Shown one piece after another: positions 8,233-17,245 of a stretch of 64,000 nt of DNA. This stretch comes from Halomonas stenophila (GTDB lineage: Bacteria > Pseudomonadota > Gammaproteobacteria > Pseudomonadales > Halomonadaceae). Position numbers and translations under genes: made by a program. The stretch spans positions 1 to 64,000 of the forward strand of contig NZ_JACHXR010000010.1 of NCBI RefSeq assembly GCF_014192275.1. The letters are read 5' to 3'. Within the stretch, counting starts at the first letter, position 1. Each line of letters starts with the position of its first letter. The notes beneath the pieces are model-generated. The model made no database searches. It was not told the origin of the DNA and saw nothing but the letters and a program-made list of their open reading frames with translations.

Positions 8233-9705
8233 ATGATCGACTTCTACCTCAACGGCAAGCGGCAGCACTGCACTGACGTGACCGCCGACACCAGCCTCCT
8301 CGAGCTGCTGCGCACACGACTCGGCCAGACCGGAACCAAGGAGGGCTGTGCCTCCGGGGATTGCGGTGCCTGCACCGTGGCCATCGGCGAGCCCGACACC
8401 AGCGGCGAGCTCGTCTACCACAACGCCAACGCCTGCATCACGCCGGCCCATCAGCTCGACGGCTGCCATCTGGTCACCGTGGAAGGGCTGGCGCGGGGTG
8501 ACACCCTGCATCCCGCCCAGGCGGCCATGGTCGATTGCCACGGCAGCCAGTGCGGCTTCTGCACGCCGGGCATCGTGATGTCGCTGTTCACCCTCTACGA
8601 GAACCAGCGCCGCCAGCCGGCCCCGCTGACCCAGGCGCGCCTGGAGGAGGCCCTGGGCGGCAACCTCTGCCGCTGCACCGGTTACCGACCGATCCGTGAC
8701 GCCGCCCTGACCATGGGCGACTACCCGGCGGCCGATCCCGAGTGGGCCGAGGATCCCCAACTGGGCGGCAACGTCGCCTGGCTGCGCCGCCCGCGCAACG
8801 GGGAGCCGGCCGCCGGGGGCCACTACGTGGCCCCCCAGGACCTCGCCGCCCTGCGCGCGCTCAAGGCCAAGCGTCCCGGCGCCCGGCTGGTCGCCGGCGG
8901 CACCGACCTGTGGCTCGAGACCACCCAGCAGCTCAAGGCGCTGGACGACATCATCGACGTGCGCCAGGTCGCCGAGCTGAACGCCATCGAGGAAACCGCC
9001 GACGGCTGGTGGATCGGTGCCACCGTGACCCTGGCGCGACTGACGCCGCTGCTCGCCGAGCCCTACCCGGCCTTCGAGCACCTGATGCACCGCTTCGCCT
9101 CCTCGCAGATCCGCAACCGCGCCACCCTGGGCGGCAACATCGCCAACGCCTCGCCGATCGGCGACACCCCGCCGGTGCTGCTGGCTCTCGATGCCCGGCT
9201 GCGTCTCGACGGCCCGCGGGGCAGCCGGGAGCTGCCCCTGGCGGACTTCTTCCTCGACTACAAGCGCACGGCGCTGGCCGAGGACGAATTCATCGCCAGC
9301 GTCTTCCTGCCGCGGCCGAGTGCCGAGCAGAATCTCAAGGTCTGGAAACTGTCCAAGCGTCGGGAGGACGACATCTCGGCGGTGCTCGCCGCCTTCGCCT
9401 GGCGACTCGAGGAGGGCGTGATGCGCGACGTCCATCTGGCCTTCGGCGGCATGGCGGCGATCCCGCGTCGGGCCCCCGCTGCCGAGGCGGCCCTGGAGGG
9501 CCGGGCCCCGGACGCCACCGCCTTCGCCGAGGCCCGCGCCGCGCTCGCCGAGGAACTGACGCCCATGTCGGATGTGCGCGGCAGCGCCGACTACCGCCGC
9601 CTCGCCGCCGGCAACCTGCTCGAGCGGCTGCGCCTGATGATCGCGGCCGATGCCGACAACAACAACCCTGCGACCAAGGTGACCCTCGATGCGTACGCTC
9701 ACTGA
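8233..9705 (+). CDS. xdhA: Xanthine dehydrogenase small subunit (FeS/FAD)
   Basis: The electron-transfer subunit of bacterial xanthine dehydrogenase, 490 residues, carrying both [2Fe-2S] clusters and FAD. Plant-type cluster cysteines are visible at C39, C44, C47 and C68, and the second cluster at C107, C110, C146 and C148 (CGFCTPG, CRCTG). The FAD-binding domain begins near residue 210 with LVAGGTDLWLE and contains TLGGNIANASPIGD. The two-subunit bacterial form (XdhA plus XdhB) is therefore complete here. First gene of xdhABC-guaD, behind a RutR-box promoter; its 3' end overlaps xdhB by 17 bases. Confidence 0.97.
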   Translation: MIDFYLNGKRQHCTDVTADTSLLELLRTRLGQTGTKEGCASGDCGACTVAIGEPDTSGELVYHNANACITPAHQLDGCHLVTVEGLARGDTLHPAQAAMVDCHGSQCGFCTPGIVMSLFTLYENQRRQPAPLTQARLEEALGGNLCRCTGYRPIRDAALTMGDYPAADPEWAEDPQLGGNVAWLRRPRNGEPAAGGHYVAPQDLAALRALKAKRPGARLVAGGTDLWLETTQQLKALDDIIDVRQVAELNAIEETADGWWIGATVTLARLTPLLAEPYPAFEHLMHRFASSQIRNRATLGGNIANASPIGDTPPVLLALDARLRLDGPRGSRELPLADFFLDYKRTALAEDEFIASVFLPRPSAEQNLKVWKLSKRREDDISAVLAAFAWRLEEGVMRDVHLAFGGMAAIPRRAPAAEAALEGRAPDATAFAEARAALAEELTPMSDVRGSADYRRLAAGNLLERLRLMIAADADNNNPATKVTLDAYAH

Positions 9706-12133
9706 ACTCGACCTGCCCCGCGACAAGACCCGGCGCAACCAGGGGGACGCGCCCCTGGCCCGCGAGACCGTCGATCCTCAGGGTGGCGCGGGCACTTCCC
9801 GGGCCCACGAGAGCGCCATCAAGCACGTGACCGGTCGCGCCGCCTACATCGACGACATCCCGAGCCCCGCCGGCACCCTGCACGTGGCCCTGGGCCTGTC
9901 GCCGGTGGCCCACGGCCGGCTGACCCGCCTCGACCTCGAGAAGGTCAGGACCGCCCCCGGCGTGGTGGACGTCATCACCCTGGCCGACGTCCCGGGCCAT
10001 ACCGACATCGGCCCGGTCTTTCCCGGCGATCCCCTGTTCGCCGATGACGAGATCAGCTACGTCGGCCAGTGCCTGTTCGCCGTGGCCGCCGAGAGCCACA
10101 AGGCCGCCCGCCTGGCGGTCCAGGCGGCGGTGGTCGAGATCGACGAGCAGCCGGCCTCCCTGGACCCGGTCGCCGCCGCCGAGCGCGAGGACTTCGTGCG
10201 CCCCACCCATACCCACGAGCGCGGCGACTGGCGCCGGGCGCTGACCGATGCCCCCCACGTGCTGGAGGGCGAGCAGTTCGTCGGCGGCCAGGAGCACTTC
10301 TACCTCGAGGGCCAGGCCTGCCTGGTCCAGCCCAGCGAGGACGAGGGGGTGATGGTCTACACCTCCAACCAGCACCCCAGCGAGACCCAGAAGCTGGTCG
10401 CCGAGGTGCTGGGCATCCCCTTCCATGCGGTGACCATGGAGATGCGCCGCATGGGCGGCGGCTTCGGCGGCAAGGAGACCCAGGCCTCACCCTGGGCCTG
10501 CATCGCCGCCCTGGTCGCCCGGCGCACCGGGCGCGCCACCAGGATCCGCCTGCCCCGGGCCGAGGACAGCCGCGCTACCGGCAAGCGTCACCCCTTCCAC
10601 AACCGCTATCGCCTGGGCTTCGACGACCAGGGGGTGCTGGCCGGCGGCGAGATCACGGTGATCGGCGACTGCGGCTATTCGCCGGATTTGTCCGACGCCA
10701 TCGTCGACCGCGCCATGTTCCACTCCGACAACGCCTACTCGCTGGGCGACGCCCGGGTCACCGGCCAGCGGGCCAAGACCCACAAGGCCTCCAACACCGC
10801 CTTCCGCGGCTTCGGCGGCCCCCAGGGGATGATGATCATCGAGCGCGCCATGGACGACATCGCCCGTCACCTGGGCGAGGACCCGCTGACCATCCGCCAG
10901 CGCAACCTCTATCGCCAGGGCCGGGACGTCACCCACTACGGCCAGCGGGTCGAGCAGCTCGGCCTGCTGCATGACATCGTCGCCCAGCTCGAGACCAGCA
11001 GCGACTACTGGAACCGCCGCCGCGAGATCGCCGCCTTCAACGCGCGAAGCCCGATCGTCAAGAAGGGCCTGGCGCTGACCCCGGTGAAGTTCGGCATCTC
11101 CTTCACCGTCCAGCACCTCAACCAGGCCGGCGCCCTGCTGCTCGTCTACACCGATGGCAGCGTGATGATCAACCACGGCGGCACCGAGATGGGCCAGGGC
11201 CTGCACACCAAGGTCTGCCAGGTGGTGGCCCGGGAGCTGGGCCTGGACCTGGAGCGGGTGCGCATCAGCGCCACCCGCACCGACAAGGTGCCCAACACCT
11301 CGCCCACCGCCGCCTCCAGCGGCGCCGACCTCAACGGCCAGGCGGCCCGGGACGCGGCCTGCAGGCTGCGCGAGCGGCTGTTCGACTTCGCCAGCGCCCA
11401 CTTCGACCGCGAGGCCGGTGGGCTCGACCGCGAGAGCATGCGCCTGGAGGACGGCCAGCTGGTGGCCGGCATTGGCGAGGCCGAGCGTCGCATCCCCTGG
11501 GGCGAGCTGGTCCAGGCGGCCTACCTGGGTCGAGTGTCGCTGTCCGAGAAGGGCTTCTACGCCACCCCGCTGATCCACTACGACCGCGCCACCGGCCGCG
11601 GCCGGCCCTTCTACTATTACGCCCACGGCGCCGCCGTGGCCGAGGTGGAAGTCGACACCCTGTCCGGCGAATACCGCCTGGCCCGGGCCGACATCCTCCA
11701 CGACGTGGGCGATTCCCTGAACCCGGCCATCGACATCGGCCAGATCGAGGGCGGCTTCATCCAGGGCATGGGCTGGCTGACCAGCGAGGAGCTGATCTGG
11801 AACGACGCCGGGCGCCTGGTCTCGGACGGTCCGGCCACCTACAAGATCCCGGCCTTCGGCGACCTGCCCGAGACCTTCAACGTCGAGCTGCTCCAGGGCC
11901 ACCCCAACTCCCAGGCCAGCATCTATCGCTCCAAGGCGGTGGGCGAGCCCCCCTTCATGCTGGCGATCTCGGTGTGGTCGGCGCTGCGCGATGCCCTGGC
12001 GAGCCTCGCCGACTACCGGGTGAGCCCGGCGCTGGACACCCCGGCGACGCCCGAGCGGGTGCTGATGGCCGCCGAGGCCCTGCGCCAGGCCCAGCAAGCG
12101 CCCGCCGCGAGGCCCGACCATGCACCGGCCTGA
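9689..12133 (+). CDS. xdhB: Xanthine dehydrogenase molybdopterin-binding subunit
   Basis: The catalytic subunit, 814 residues, which oxidises hypoxanthine to xanthine and xanthine to urate at a molybdenum cofactor. Typical family segments are GRAAYIDDIPSPAGTLHVAL near the N-terminus, RMGGGFGGKETQA, ASNTAFRGFGGPQGM with the conserved substrate-site arginine, NHGGTEMGQGLHTKV, and KAVGEPPFMLAISVWSAL carrying the conserved glutamate that acts as base. The ATG at 9689 overlaps xdhA and the stop overlaps xdhC by 14 bases, so translation is probably coupled. Confidence 0.97.
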   Translation: MRTLTELDLPRDKTRRNQGDAPLARETVDPQGGAGTSRAHESAIKHVTGRAAYIDDIPSPAGTLHVALGLSPVAHGRLTRLDLEKVRTAPGVVDVITLADVPGHTDIGPVFPGDPLFADDEISYVGQCLFAVAAESHKAARLAVQAAVVEIDEQPASLDPVAAAEREDFVRPTHTHERGDWRRALTDAPHVLEGEQFVGGQEHFYLEGQACLVQPSEDEGVMVYTSNQHPSETQKLVAEVLGIPFHAVTMEMRRMGGGFGGKETQASPWACIAALVARRTGRATRIRLPRAEDSRATGKRHPFHNRYRLGFDDQGVLAGGEITVIGDCGYSPDLSDAIVDRAMFHSDNAYSLGDARVTGQRAKTHKASNTAFRGFGGPQGMMIIERAMDDIARHLGEDPLTIRQRNLYRQGRDVTHYGQRVEQLGLLHDIVAQLETSSDYWNRRREIAAFNARSPIVKKGLALTPVKFGISFTVQHLNQAGALLLVYTDGSVMINHGGTEMGQGLHTKVCQVVARELGLDLERVRISATRTDKVPNTSPTAASSGADLNGQAARDAACRLRERLFDFASAHFDREAGGLDRESMRLEDGQLVAGIGEAERRIPWGELVQAAYLGRVSLSEKGFYATPLIHYDRATGRGRPFYYYAHGAAVAEVEVDTLSGEYRLARADILHDVGDSLNPAIDIGQIEGGFIQGMGWLTSEELIWNDAGRLVSDGPATYKIPAFGDLPETFNVELLQGHPNSQASIYRSKAVGEPPFMLAISVWSALRDALASLADYRVSPALDTPATPERVLMAAEALRQAQQAPAARPDHAPA

Positions 12134-12986
12134 AGCCTGGCACGCGGCGCTGGACCGCCTGCAGCGCGAGGCCCGGCCCCACGCGCTGGCCAGCGTGGTG
12201 GGGGTGGCCGGCTCCACGCCCCGGGAGCCCGGCGCCAAGATGGTGATCACCGAGGATGGCGTCCACGACACCCTGGGCGGCGGCACCTTCGAGTGGCAGG
12301 TCATCGAGGCGGCCCGGGAGGCGCTGGCCGCGGGCCAGGCCGGCACGCGGCTGGAGGCCTTCCCGCTCGGCGGGCGTTCCGGGCAGTGCTGCGGCGGCTA
12401 CGTGCACGTGCTGATCGAGCTGTTCGCCGGCGCCGAGATGTGCGTGGCGCTGTTCGGCGCCGGCCATGTGGGCCAGGCCCTGGTGGAGGTGCTCGCCCCC
12501 CTGCCCTGGCGGGTGCTGTGGTTCGACAGCCGCGAGGACGCCTTCCCGGCCACGGCAGTCGAGGGGGAGCGCGTGCGCCGGCAGCGCATCGCCCCGGGCG
12601 CCGAGGGTCCGGACGTGGCCGCCGCCGTGGACACCCTGCCCGCCGGCTGCCATGCCCTGGTGATGACCCATGATCACGCCGAGGATCGCGCCCTGGTCGA
12701 CACCCTGCTCCGGCGCGGCGACTGCGCCTCCCTCGGCCTGATCGGCTCGCAGAGCAAGTGGGCGAGCTTCCGCCGCCGGCTGGCGGACGCGGGTCACGGC
12801 GAGGCGGCGCTGGCGACGGTGCGCTGCCCCATCGGCGTGCCCGGCGCCCATGGCAAGCGCCCCTACGAGATCGCCCTGGCCGTGGCCGCGGAGCTGCTGA
12901 CCCTCAAGCCCGAGAGCGAGCGCCAGGACCGCCGCGGCGTGTCCCCCGAGACCCTGCGCGAGACCTTTTCCCCGTCACGTGACTGA
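12120..12986 (+). CDS. xdhC: Xanthine dehydrogenase accessory protein XdhC
   Basis: A 288-residue chaperone that binds, sulfurates with help, and inserts the molybdenum cofactor into XdhB. The N-terminal part has VVGVAGSTPREPGAKMVI and the cysteine-containing GRSGQCCGGYV motif. The C-terminal Rossmann-like part starts with ALFGAGHVGQALVEVL and ends with CPIGVPGAHGKRPYEIALAV. It follows xdhB with a 14-base overlap and precedes guanine deaminase by 34 bases, the usual order for this operon. Not itself an enzyme of the pathway. Confidence 0.95.
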   Translation: MHRPEAWHAALDRLQREARPHALASVVGVAGSTPREPGAKMVITEDGVHDTLGGGTFEWQVIEAAREALAAGQAGTRLEAFPLGGRSGQCCGGYVHVLIELFAGAEMCVALFGAGHVGQALVEVLAPLPWRVLWFDSREDAFPATAVEGERVRRQRIAPGAEGPDVAAAVDTLPAGCHALVMTHDHAEDRALVDTLLRRGDCASLGLIGSQSKWASFRRRLADAGHGEAALATVRCPIGVPGAHGKRPYEIALAVAAELLTLKPESERQDRRGVSPETLRETFSPSRD

Positions 12987-13020
12987 GCGCCGGCCTGCCC
13001 GGCGCCCACCGGAGAGATTC

Positions 13021-14379
13021 ATGACCGACCCACGTTCCCATATGCGCGTCCTGCGCGGTCCCCTGCTGAGCTTCGACGCCGACCCCGGCGATGGCGACAC
13101 CCCGACGCCGGACAGCGTACGCTACCTGGAGGACGGCGCCCTCTGGCTGGTCGACGGCCATATCCGCGCCGTCTCCGACTACGCCACCCTGGCACCCCAC
13201 CTGCCGGCGGGCCTCGAGGTGGTGGACTATTCGGGCAAGCTGATGCTGCCGGGCTTCATCGACAGCCATGTGCACTATGCGCAGCTCGACATCATGGCCT
13301 CCTACGGCCGCCAGCTGCTCGACTGGCTGAACGACTACACCTTCCCCGAGGAGTGCCGCTTCGCCGAGCGCGCCCATGCCGAGGCCGTGGCCGAGGCCTT
13401 CCTCGACGAGTCGCTGCGGGTCGGCACCACCACCGCCCAGGTGTTCTGCACCTCCCACCCGGGGTCGGTGGACGCCTTCTTCGCCGCCGCCAGGCGTCGC
13501 GGCCTGCGCATGCTGGCCGGCAAGGTGCTGATGGACCGCCATGCCCCGGAGGGCCTGGTGGACGACACCCTGGGCGGGCTCGCCGACAGCGAACGGCTGA
13601 TCGGTGACTGGCACGGCAAGGGGCGCCTGGGCTACAGCCTGACGCCGCGCTTCGCCCCCACCTCGAGCCGTGAGCAGCTCGAGGCCACCGGCGCCGTGCT
13701 GCGCAATGCCCCCGACCTGCACCTGCAGACGCACCTGTCCGAGAACCAGGGCGAGATCGCCTGGGTCGCCGAGCTGTTCCCGGAATGCGAGGACTACCTG
13801 GCCGTCTACGAGCGCTTTGGGCTGGTGGGCCCGCGCAGCACCTTCGCCCATGGCATCCACCTGGACCAGGGGATGCGCCGGCGGCTGGCCGGTGCCGGGG
13901 CCAGCATCGCCTTCTGCCCCACCTCCAACCTCTTCCTCGGCAGCGGCCTGTTCGACCGCCAGGCCTGCCGGGAGGCGGGACTCGCCACCAGCCTGGCCAG
14001 CGACGTGGGCGGCGGCACCGATCTCTCGGGCCTGGCTACCCTCAAGGCCGCCTACCAGGTCGGCCAGCTGCTCGGCCAGCCGCTGACCGCCTGGCAGGGC
14101 TTCTACCGCCTGACCCTCGGCAATGCCCGGGCGCTGCACCTGGACGGCCAGGTCGGTCGGCTGCGCGAGGGGGGCGAGGCCGACATCGTGGTCCTCGATC
14201 CCGAGGCCACCCCGCTGCTGGCCCGGCGCACCGCCCATTGCCGGACCCTGGCCGAGCGCCTGTTCGCGCTGATGATGCTCGGCGACGACCGGGCCGTGCT
14301 GGCCACCTGGGCGGACGGCCGCTGCGTGCATCGTCGTGACGCCCACGCAGCGGAGGCGACGGCGCCCGTCGGCGCCTGA
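13021..14379 (+). CDS. guaD: Guanine deaminase
   Basis: Cytosolic zinc amidohydrolase, 452 residues, converting guanine to xanthine and feeding the XdhAB enzyme encoded just upstream. Metal ligands are visible at H83 and H85 in GFIDSHVHYAQLD, then HLSENQGEI, FAHGIHLDQ and the aspartate of SDVGGGTDLS. The segment SYGRQLLDWLNDYTFPEE is characteristic of guanine deaminase rather than other amidohydrolases. I use the ATG at 13021 with GGAGAG ahead of it; an upstream in-frame GTG at 12979 would overlap xdhC and lacks a good site. A strong terminator follows. Confidence 0.95.
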   Translation: MTDPRSHMRVLRGPLLSFDADPGDGDTPTPDSVRYLEDGALWLVDGHIRAVSDYATLAPHLPAGLEVVDYSGKLMLPGFIDSHVHYAQLDIMASYGRQLLDWLNDYTFPEECRFAERAHAEAVAEAFLDESLRVGTTTAQVFCTSHPGSVDAFFAAARRRGLRMLAGKVLMDRHAPEGLVDDTLGGLADSERLIGDWHGKGRLGYSLTPRFAPTSSREQLEATGAVLRNAPDLHLQTHLSENQGEIAWVAELFPECEDYLAVYERFGLVGPRSTFAHGIHLDQGMRRRLAGAGASIAFCPTSNLFLGSGLFDRQACREAGLATSLASDVGGGTDLSGLATLKAAYQVGQLLGQPLTAWQGFYRLTLGNARALHLDGQVGRLREGGEADIVVLDPEATPLLARRTAHCRTLAERLFALMMLGDDRAVLATWADGRCVHRRDAHAAEATAPVGA

Positions 14380-14407
14380 TCACCGAGCAAGATGGGGTGT
14401 AGACCTT

Positions 14408-14439
14408 GGGCGACCCGGCAGCGGGTCGCCCCTTTTTTT
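14408..14439 (+). terminator. Rho-independent terminator of xdhABC-guaD
   Basis: A perfect 9-bp stem GGGCGACCC / GGGTCGCCC with a 6-base loop is followed by seven consecutive T residues at 14433-14439. It lies 29 bases after the guaD stop and closes the purine operon. The convergent adenine deaminase gene ends at 14478. Confidence 0.93.
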
Positions 14440-14477
14440 GGCGGATTGTGGCCGACGGCGGGCCTGGGGGACGGGGC

Positions 14478-15473
14478 TTAGCGGCAGGCCGCGAGGCGGC
14501 GACGCAGCTCGGTGCGGCGCGCCTCGGGCATGAAGGCCGCCTCGATGGCGTTGCCGGCCAGGTCGAGGAAGACCTCCCGGGACCAGCCGAAGGCCCGGCG
14601 GCAGGCCAGGAAGTTGTCCAGCACGCCGCCGCCGAAGTAGGCGGGATCGTCGGAGTTCAGGGTCAGGGTCAGCCCGGCCTCCAGCAGCCGCGGCAGGGGG
14701 TGGTCCTCCATGCGCTCGACCACCTGGAGGCGCAGGTTGGAGAGCGGGCAGACGGTCAACACCATGGCCTCCTCGCGCAACCGCTCGACCAGGGTCGGAT
14801 CCTCGAGGCAACGCACGCCGTGATCGATGCGGCAGACGTCCAGGGTGTCCAGGGCCTCGAGGATGTAGTCGGGCGGCCCCTCCTCGCCGGCATGGGCGAC
14901 CCGGGCCAGGCCCAGGGCCCTGGCCCGCTGGAACGCCTCGGCGAACTTCGCCGGAGGATTGCCGAGCTCGGCGCTGTCCAGGCCCACCGCGTCCAGGGTC
15001 TCCCAGTAGGGGGCGGCCTCTTCCAGCAGCCTCAGGGCCTCGTCGGCGGGCCGGTCGCGCAGGAAGGCCAGGATCATCGCCGTCGACAGGTCGAGCTCAC
15101 GCTCGGCCCGGCGCCTGGCCCGGCCCAGCCCCTCCATCACCGTGGCCAGCGCCACGCCCCGGGCCAGGTGGGCCTGGGGGTCGACGTGCATCTCCACGTG
15201 CACCACCCCCTCGTCGTGGGCCCGCCGGAAGTAGGCCATCGCCAGGTCCTCGAAGTCCTGGGCGGTGCGCAGCACGCTCATGCCCTGGAAGTAGAGGTCG
15301 AGGAAGGACTGCAGGTCGGTGAAGTCGTAGGCGGCGCGTATCGCCTCCACCGAGGCGTAGGGCAGCGACACGCCGTTGCGCTCGGCCAGCGCCATCATCA
15401 GTTCCGGCTCGAGGGTCCCCTCGATATGCAGGTGCAGTTCGGCCTTGGGCAGGCGCTTGAGGAAATCCCGCAT
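14478..15473 (-). CDS. Adenine deaminase (adenosine deaminase-like family)
   Basis: A 331-residue zinc aminohydrolase. The metal site begins at H14/H16 in LPKAELHLHIEGTLEPEL; HAGEEGPPDYI, RIDHGVRCLED, VCPLSNLRLQV and NSDDPAYFGG follow. The last three, and the overall length, match the adenine aminohydrolase subgroup (as in Pseudomonas aeruginosa PA0148, by memory) better than true adenosine deaminase. It would turn adenine into hypoxanthine, the substrate of the nearby xanthine dehydrogenase. It lies 26 bases after cydC on the same strand, so it may be read through from the cyd operon. Substrate choice between adenine and adenosine is inferred, not proved. Confidence 0.85.
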   Translation of the reverse strand: MRDFLKRLPKAELHLHIEGTLEPELMMALAERNGVSLPYASVEAIRAAYDFTDLQSFLDLYFQGMSVLRTAQDFEDLAMAYFRRAHDEGVVHVEMHVDPQAHLARGVALATVMEGLGRARRRAERELDLSTAMILAFLRDRPADEALRLLEEAAPYWETLDAVGLDSAELGNPPAKFAEAFQRARALGLARVAHAGEEGPPDYILEALDTLDVCRIDHGVRCLEDPTLVERLREEAMVLTVCPLSNLRLQVVERMEDHPLPRLLEAGLTLTLNSDDPAYFGGGVLDNFLACRRAFGWSREVFLDLAGNAIEAAFMPEARRTELRRRLAACR

Positions 15474-15499
15474 GGCTCACCTCGCTAGGGTCCTTTGCC

Positions 15500-17245
15500 C
15501 TATCCTCCAAGATTCCGCGTCCGGGCGCAAAGGGCGTGTTGCGCTGCCGTGTCCAGCGCCAGGCGGCGCGTCACCCCCGGCAGCAGCCCATCGGCGGTGC
15601 CCGGGGCATGCACCAGGTAGAGCACGCTGCGTCCCCGGAGCCAGGCGTCCAGGCGCCCGGCCAGTCGCTCGGCCAGGGCCCGGTCCAGGCCCGCGAAGGG
15701 CTCGTCGAGGATCACCAGGCCCGGGTCGCGCAGCAGCAGGCGAGCCAGCGACAGGCGCCGGGCCTGGCCGCCGGACAGCCGCCGGCCGCCCTCGCCCACC
15801 CGGGTGGCGAGCCCCCGTGGCAGGCGATCGGCCCACTCGGCCAGTTCCACCACCGCCAGCACCTCCCAGAGCCGCGCCTCCTCGGCCGAGGGGTCGGCCA
15901 GGCGCAGGTTGGCCGCCAGGCTGTCGTCGAACAGCTCGGTGAGCTGGGTCAGGCAGGCCGTGCGCCGCCGCAGGTCGGCCTCGGCGATGGCGGCGAGCGG
16001 CCGGCCGGCGAGCCGCATGCGGCCCGCGCTCGGCACGAGCTGGCGCGTCAGCAATGCCGCCACGCTCGACTTGCCGGCCCCGGAGGCGCCATACAGGGCC
16101 AGGCGCTCCCCCGGCGCGAGGGCCAGGTCGAACCCGTCGAGGGCCGGGGTCAGGGCGCCGGGATAGCGCAGGCCGACCCGCTCCAGGGAGACCGCCAGCG
16201 GCCCCTCGGGCAGCGACGCCGTGACCGGGGAGGACGGTGGACGGCGGGCGGCCCTCAGGGCATTCAGCCGCTCGGCGGCGGCCTGGGTGGCGCCGGCCTG
16301 GGTGAAGGCCGAGGGCAGGGCCGTCAAGGCCTCGTTCAGCGCCAGCACGGCCAGGGGCATCATCACCATCACCGGCCCGGCCAGCTCGCCGCCCTGCCAG
16401 GCCCGGGCGGCCAGCCACAGCGCGGCGAGCCAGGTCGCCCCCGTGGCCAGTCCGGCCAGGGCGTTGCCCAGCGCCGCGGCGAGCCCCAGCCGCCGGTGGT
16501 CGGCGGCGAGCCGTGCCTCGACGGCCTCGAGCCGCTGGCGATGGGCCGCCAGGCTGCCATAGGCCTCGAGCTCGGCGAGGCCCTGGAGCTGCTCGATCAC
16601 CCGCCCGCGCAGGCGCTCCAGCGCATCCACGCGACGCCGGCTGGCGGCCAGGCCCAGCCGCGCCTGGCCCAGGGTCAGCCACAGCCAGGCCAGGCCCAGC
16701 ACCGCGGCCACCGTGCCCCCCACCGCCGGCGACCAGAGCGCCAGGAAGCCGGCCAGGGCGAGGATCGCCGCCAGGGCCACCGCCGCCGGCGCCAACAGGC
16801 GCAGGAAGAGGCTGTCCAGGGTATCGATGTCGGCGGTCAGGCGATTCAGCCAGTCACTGGCCCGCCGTCGGGCCAGGCGGGCGGCATCGAGGTCGGCGAG
16901 GACCGCGAACATCCCGGCACGCAGGTCGGCCAGCAGGCGCAGCACGGTGTCGTGGTTGTACAGGCGTTCCAGGTAACGGGCCACGGTGCGGGTCAGGGCG
17001 AAGGCGCGGATCCCCCCGCCGGGCACATAGACATCGAGCGTCAGCGCGGCACCGGCGGCCAGGGCGATGCCGGCCAGGCCCGTGGCGGTGATAAACCAGC
17101 CGGAAAGGGCCAATAACCCCAATGCCGAGGCCAGCGCCAGGGCCATCAGGCCGGCACCGGCCAGCAGGCGACGTCGTCGCCGTCCCAGCAGGCGCAGCCA
17201 GGGCCCCAGGGTGGCCCGCCACCCGGGCCGCGAGGGCTCAGCCAT
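15500..17245 (-). CDS. cydC: ABC transporter CydC (thiol reductant exporter subunit)
   Basis: One half of the CydDC ABC exporter that sends cysteine and glutathione to the periplasm and is needed to assemble cytochrome bd. 581 residues from the ATG at 17245 (MAEPSRPGW); the longer upstream frame belongs to cydD sequence and is rejected. About six membrane segments in the first 300 residues are followed by an ABC ATPase with Walker A GASGAGKSS, signature LSGGQARRLSLAR and Walker B LVILDEPFAGLD. The start overlaps the cydD stop by 8 bases. Last gene of cydABDC. Confidence 0.93.
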   Translation of the reverse strand: MAEPSRPGWRATLGPWLRLLGRRRRRLLAGAGLMALALASALGLLALSGWFITATGLAGIALAAGAALTLDVYVPGGGIRAFALTRTVARYLERLYNHDTVLRLLADLRAGMFAVLADLDAARLARRRASDWLNRLTADIDTLDSLFLRLLAPAAVALAAILALAGFLALWSPAVGGTVAAVLGLAWLWLTLGQARLGLAASRRRVDALERLRGRVIEQLQGLAELEAYGSLAAHRQRLEAVEARLAADHRRLGLAAALGNALAGLATGATWLAALWLAARAWQGGELAGPVMVMMPLAVLALNEALTALPSAFTQAGATQAAAERLNALRAARRPPSSPVTASLPEGPLAVSLERVGLRYPGALTPALDGFDLALAPGERLALYGASGAGKSSVAALLTRQLVPSAGRMRLAGRPLAAIAEADLRRRTACLTQLTELFDDSLAANLRLADPSAEEARLWEVLAVVELAEWADRLPRGLATRVGEGGRRLSGGQARRLSLARLLLRDPGLVILDEPFAGLDRALAERLAGRLDAWLRGRSVLYLVHAPGTADGLLPGVTRRLALDTAAQHALCARTRNLGG

